From positions 1 to 42,085 of the forward strand of contig CAIRBF010000427.1 in NCBI GenBank assembly GCA_903876715.1: a stretch of 42,085 bases of DNA, in the 5' to 3' direction. Below the pieces are notes generated by a model. It worked only from the letters and a program-made list of their open reading frames with translations. It ran no database searches and was not told the DNA's origin. This document shows positions 40,602-42,085 of the stretch, piece after piece (within the stretch, counting starts at the first letter, position 1; every line of letters starts with the position of its first letter). Source of the DNA: an uncultured beta proteobacterium (GTDB taxonomy: Bacteria; Pseudomonadota; Gammaproteobacteria; Burkholderiales; Burkholderiaceae_C). A program made the translations under genes and the position numbers.

Positions 40602-41243
40602 TCAGTGGTTCAGCCGCGTGACCTTCGTGCCCTCGATGCTGACCCCGGCCATCAGGCCCTGCTGGTCTGAAAAGAAGGCGTAGACGTCGTCCTTGAGCGT
40701 CTGCGTCGACAGGTTGCGCGCCACGCCCTCGTTGACGACGACGACCGTCGGACCGACGCCGAGTTCCCAGCCCTTGGCCTGCTCCATGTGCTTCAGGGCG
40801 CCGTCGGTCATCAGGAACAGCACGTAGGAATAGGTCTGCGCGCCCGCCTGCCAGCCCCAGGACGCCGAGACCGAGTTGAAGTGCGCCGTCACCCGGCCTG
40901 CCTGCATCAGCACGCCTTCACCGTAGCTGCCGCCGAACACGAGCCCGGCCTTGACGATCTTCGGGAAGATGAGGATGGCCCGGGCCCGCTTGCCGATGAC
41001 GGCCGCCGTCGGGTTCTGCCGGTACAGCGTCCCCAGCGCGCGGGCGGCGTCCTTCTCCAGATCGGCGTCGCTTGCGGCAAGGGCCAGCCCCGCCGGCGAG
41101 GCCAGCAGGGCCACGGTGGCGCCAGCCAGCAGGGTTTCGTGGACCTCCCGGCGCGTGCGGAGGTCGGCCTCGTCGGCGGCGGAAGGCGCACGCCCGCCGG
41201 GCGCGGCCGAGTGAATCTGCTTGGAAGGTGAGGGCGGCTTCAT
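40602..41243 (-). CDS. SYLF/YSC84-domain lipid-binding protein
   Basis: 213-aa protein. Residues about 30-58 contain an internal export-signal-like stretch (TRREVHETLLAGATVALLAS, then GLALAASDA), with an arginine pair that could be a Tat motif. The rest is the SYLF domain: IGKRARAILIFPKIVKAGLV, FGGSYGEGVLM, ASWGWQAGAQTYSYVLFLM and TVVVVNEGVARNLSTQ. The family binds phospholipids; its bacterial role is unclear. The ATG at 41243 is chosen; an upstream TTG at 41261 is possible, and the signal position suggests a start further downstream in a non-ATG codon is not excluded. Confidence 0.82.
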   Translation of the reverse strand: MKPPSPSKQIHSAAPGGRAPSAADEADLRTRREVHETLLAGATVALLASPAGLALAASDADLEKDAARALGTLYRQNPTAAVIGKRARAILIFPKIVKAGLVFGGSYGEGVLMQAGRVTAHFNSVSASWGWQAGAQTYSYVLFLMTDGALKHMEQAKGWELGVGPTVVVVNEGVARNLSTQTLKDDVYAFFSDQQGLMAGVSIEGTKVTRLNH

Positions 41244-41339
41244 GCGGCGTGTCCGATGCAATCCTGACCCGCGCAGCGTAGGCCGCCTTGCGCCCGGCGC
41301 CTTGCGTCAACGCAAGCCGCCGGGCAGTCCGCCGCCGGC

Positions 41340-42085
41340 TCAATCGCCGTCGAGCACCGCCCCCCGGCTGGCCGTCGCCGCATTGCGCGCGAACTTGGCC
41401 AGTACGCCACGCGTGTAGCGCGGCGCCGGCTGCTTCCACGCGGCGCGGCGGGCGGCGATCTCGGCCTCGGGCACGTTCAACTGCAGCAGCAGTTGGTGCG
41501 CGTCGATCGTGATCGTGTCGCCCTCCTGGACGAGCGCGATCACGCCACCTTCGTAGGCCTCGGGCGCCACGTGGCCCACGACCATGCCCCACGTGCCGCC
41601 GGAGAAGCGCCCGTCGGTGATCAGGCCCACGCTCTCACCCAGGCCCTGGCCGATCAGCGCGCCGGTGGGCGCCAGCATCTCCGGCATGCCCGGGCCGCCC
41701 TTGGGGCCCAGGTAACGCAGCACCATCACGTCACCGGCGACGATCTTGCCGGCCATGATGGCGGCCAGTGCGCTCTGCTCGTCGTCGAACACCCGCGCCG
41801 GGCCTGTCATGACCGGGTTCTTCAAGCCGGTGATCTTCGCCACACAGCCCTCCGGGCTGAGGTTGCCCTTCAGGATGGCCAGGTGGCCGTCGGCGTACAC
41901 CGGGTTCGTGACCGGGCGGATGGCGTCCTGGTCGGTGCGCAGCGGCGGCAGTGCGGCCAGGTTCTCGGCCACGGTCTTGCCGGTGATGGTCATGCAGTCG
42001 CCATGCAGCAAGCCGGCGTCCAGCAGTTCCTTCATCACTGCAGGAATACCACCGGCGCGGTGCAGGTCGATGGCCAGGTACTTGC
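41340..42085 (-). CDS. ilvD: Dihydroxy-acid dehydratase, 3' part only
   Basis: About 248 C-terminal residues of IlvD, the valine/isoleucine-pathway dehydratase; the 5' end lies beyond the window. Visible marks: [65 protein letters not shown], and [20 protein letters not shown] with the catalytic-serine region. The C-terminus ([20 protein letters not shown]) is normal. The GRFSGGTWG motif distinguishes it from the sugar-acid IlvD/Edd paralogue at 17.4-19.2 kb, which has DARMSGTAYG. Nothing notable lies in the 96 bp up to the SYLF gene. Confidence 0.95.
   Translation of the reverse strand, partial: KYLAIDLHRAGGIPAVMKELLDAGLLHGDCMTITGKTVAENLAALPPLRTDQDAIRPVTNPVYADGHLAILKGNLSPEGCVAKITGLKNPVMTGPARVFDDEQSALAAIMAGKIVAGDVMVLRYLGPKGGPGMPEMLAPTGALIGQGLGESVGLITDGRFSGGTWGMVVGHVAPEAYEGGVIALVQEGDTITIDAHQLLLQLNVPEAEIAARRAAWKQPAPRYTRGVLAKFARNAATASRGAVLDGD

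Noticed and set aside
1-42085. Mobile element, prophage, CRISPR array or tRNA-linked island around the sugar-acid locus
   Set aside because: No transposase, integrase, spaced repeats, tRNA or flanking direct repeats were seen; the locus has GC content like its surroundings.

Overview
The window is about 42 kb of very GC-rich, densely coding DNA. Gene content and order point to a betaproteobacterium of the order Burkholderiales: DUF2782-thrB-BPSS1780 next to polA, DUF3579 beside argD-argF, rpsT facing murJ, hda-HAD-pcnB, and rpsP-rimM-trmD-rplS. That placement comes from synteny and protein style only. No rRNA, tRNA, CRISPR array, insertion sequence or phage gene was seen.

Layout. 1-8.3 kb is housekeeping: an M48 metalloprotease, a minus-strand run DUF2782 > thrB > BPSS1780, polA, then argE divergent from a PLP-dependent dehydratase. 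8.4-23.8 kb is an accessory block for sugar-acid (aldonate) catabolism. Its minus arm reads from 19.2 kb down to 8.4 kb: IlvD/Edd dehydratase, SDR, beta-hydroxyacid dehydrogenase, L-idonate 5-dehydrogenase-like, SDR, FAH-family hydrolase, UxaA-family dehydratase. Its plus arm reads from 19.3 to 23.8 kb: 2-hydroxyacid dehydrogenase, gluconokinase, gluconate 5-dehydrogenase-like SDR, a small cupin-like protein, a GntR/FadR regulator and a DenD-like dehydrogenase. The arms diverge from a 100-bp region that holds an inverted repeat and a match to the GntR-family operator consensus. A plus-strand pair (a molybdopterin-domain protein without a visible Mo-ligand cysteine, and a hybrid histidine kinase) interrupts the minus arm.

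23.8-34.4 kb returns to core genes: argD-argF with a terminator-like hairpin in the leader, DUF3579, rpsT, murJ, SirB1, then an overlapping run AI-2E permease > hda > HAD phosphatase > pcnB > DUF47. 34.3-37.3 kb holds a TM2 protein and the rpsP-rimM-trmD-rplS operon behind a promoter with a perfect TATAAT. 37.4-42 kb holds a NUDIX CoA pyrophosphatase, cutA, an APH/P-loop fusion kinase, a SYLF-domain protein and the 3' part of ilvD, which runs off the right edge.

How the genes fit together (inference). The accessory block can be read as two routes. One oxidises L-idonate to 5-ketogluconate, reduces that to gluconate and phosphorylates it to 6-phosphogluconate. The other dehydrates an aldonate, oxidises the 2-keto-3-deoxy acid at C4, and hydrolyses the diketo acid to pyruvate plus a 2-hydroxyacid. 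The GntR regulator is the likely controller through the 19.25 kb operator. No transporter for the substrate is encoded in the window. The block's exact substrates, and the sensory pair inside it, are the least explained parts.
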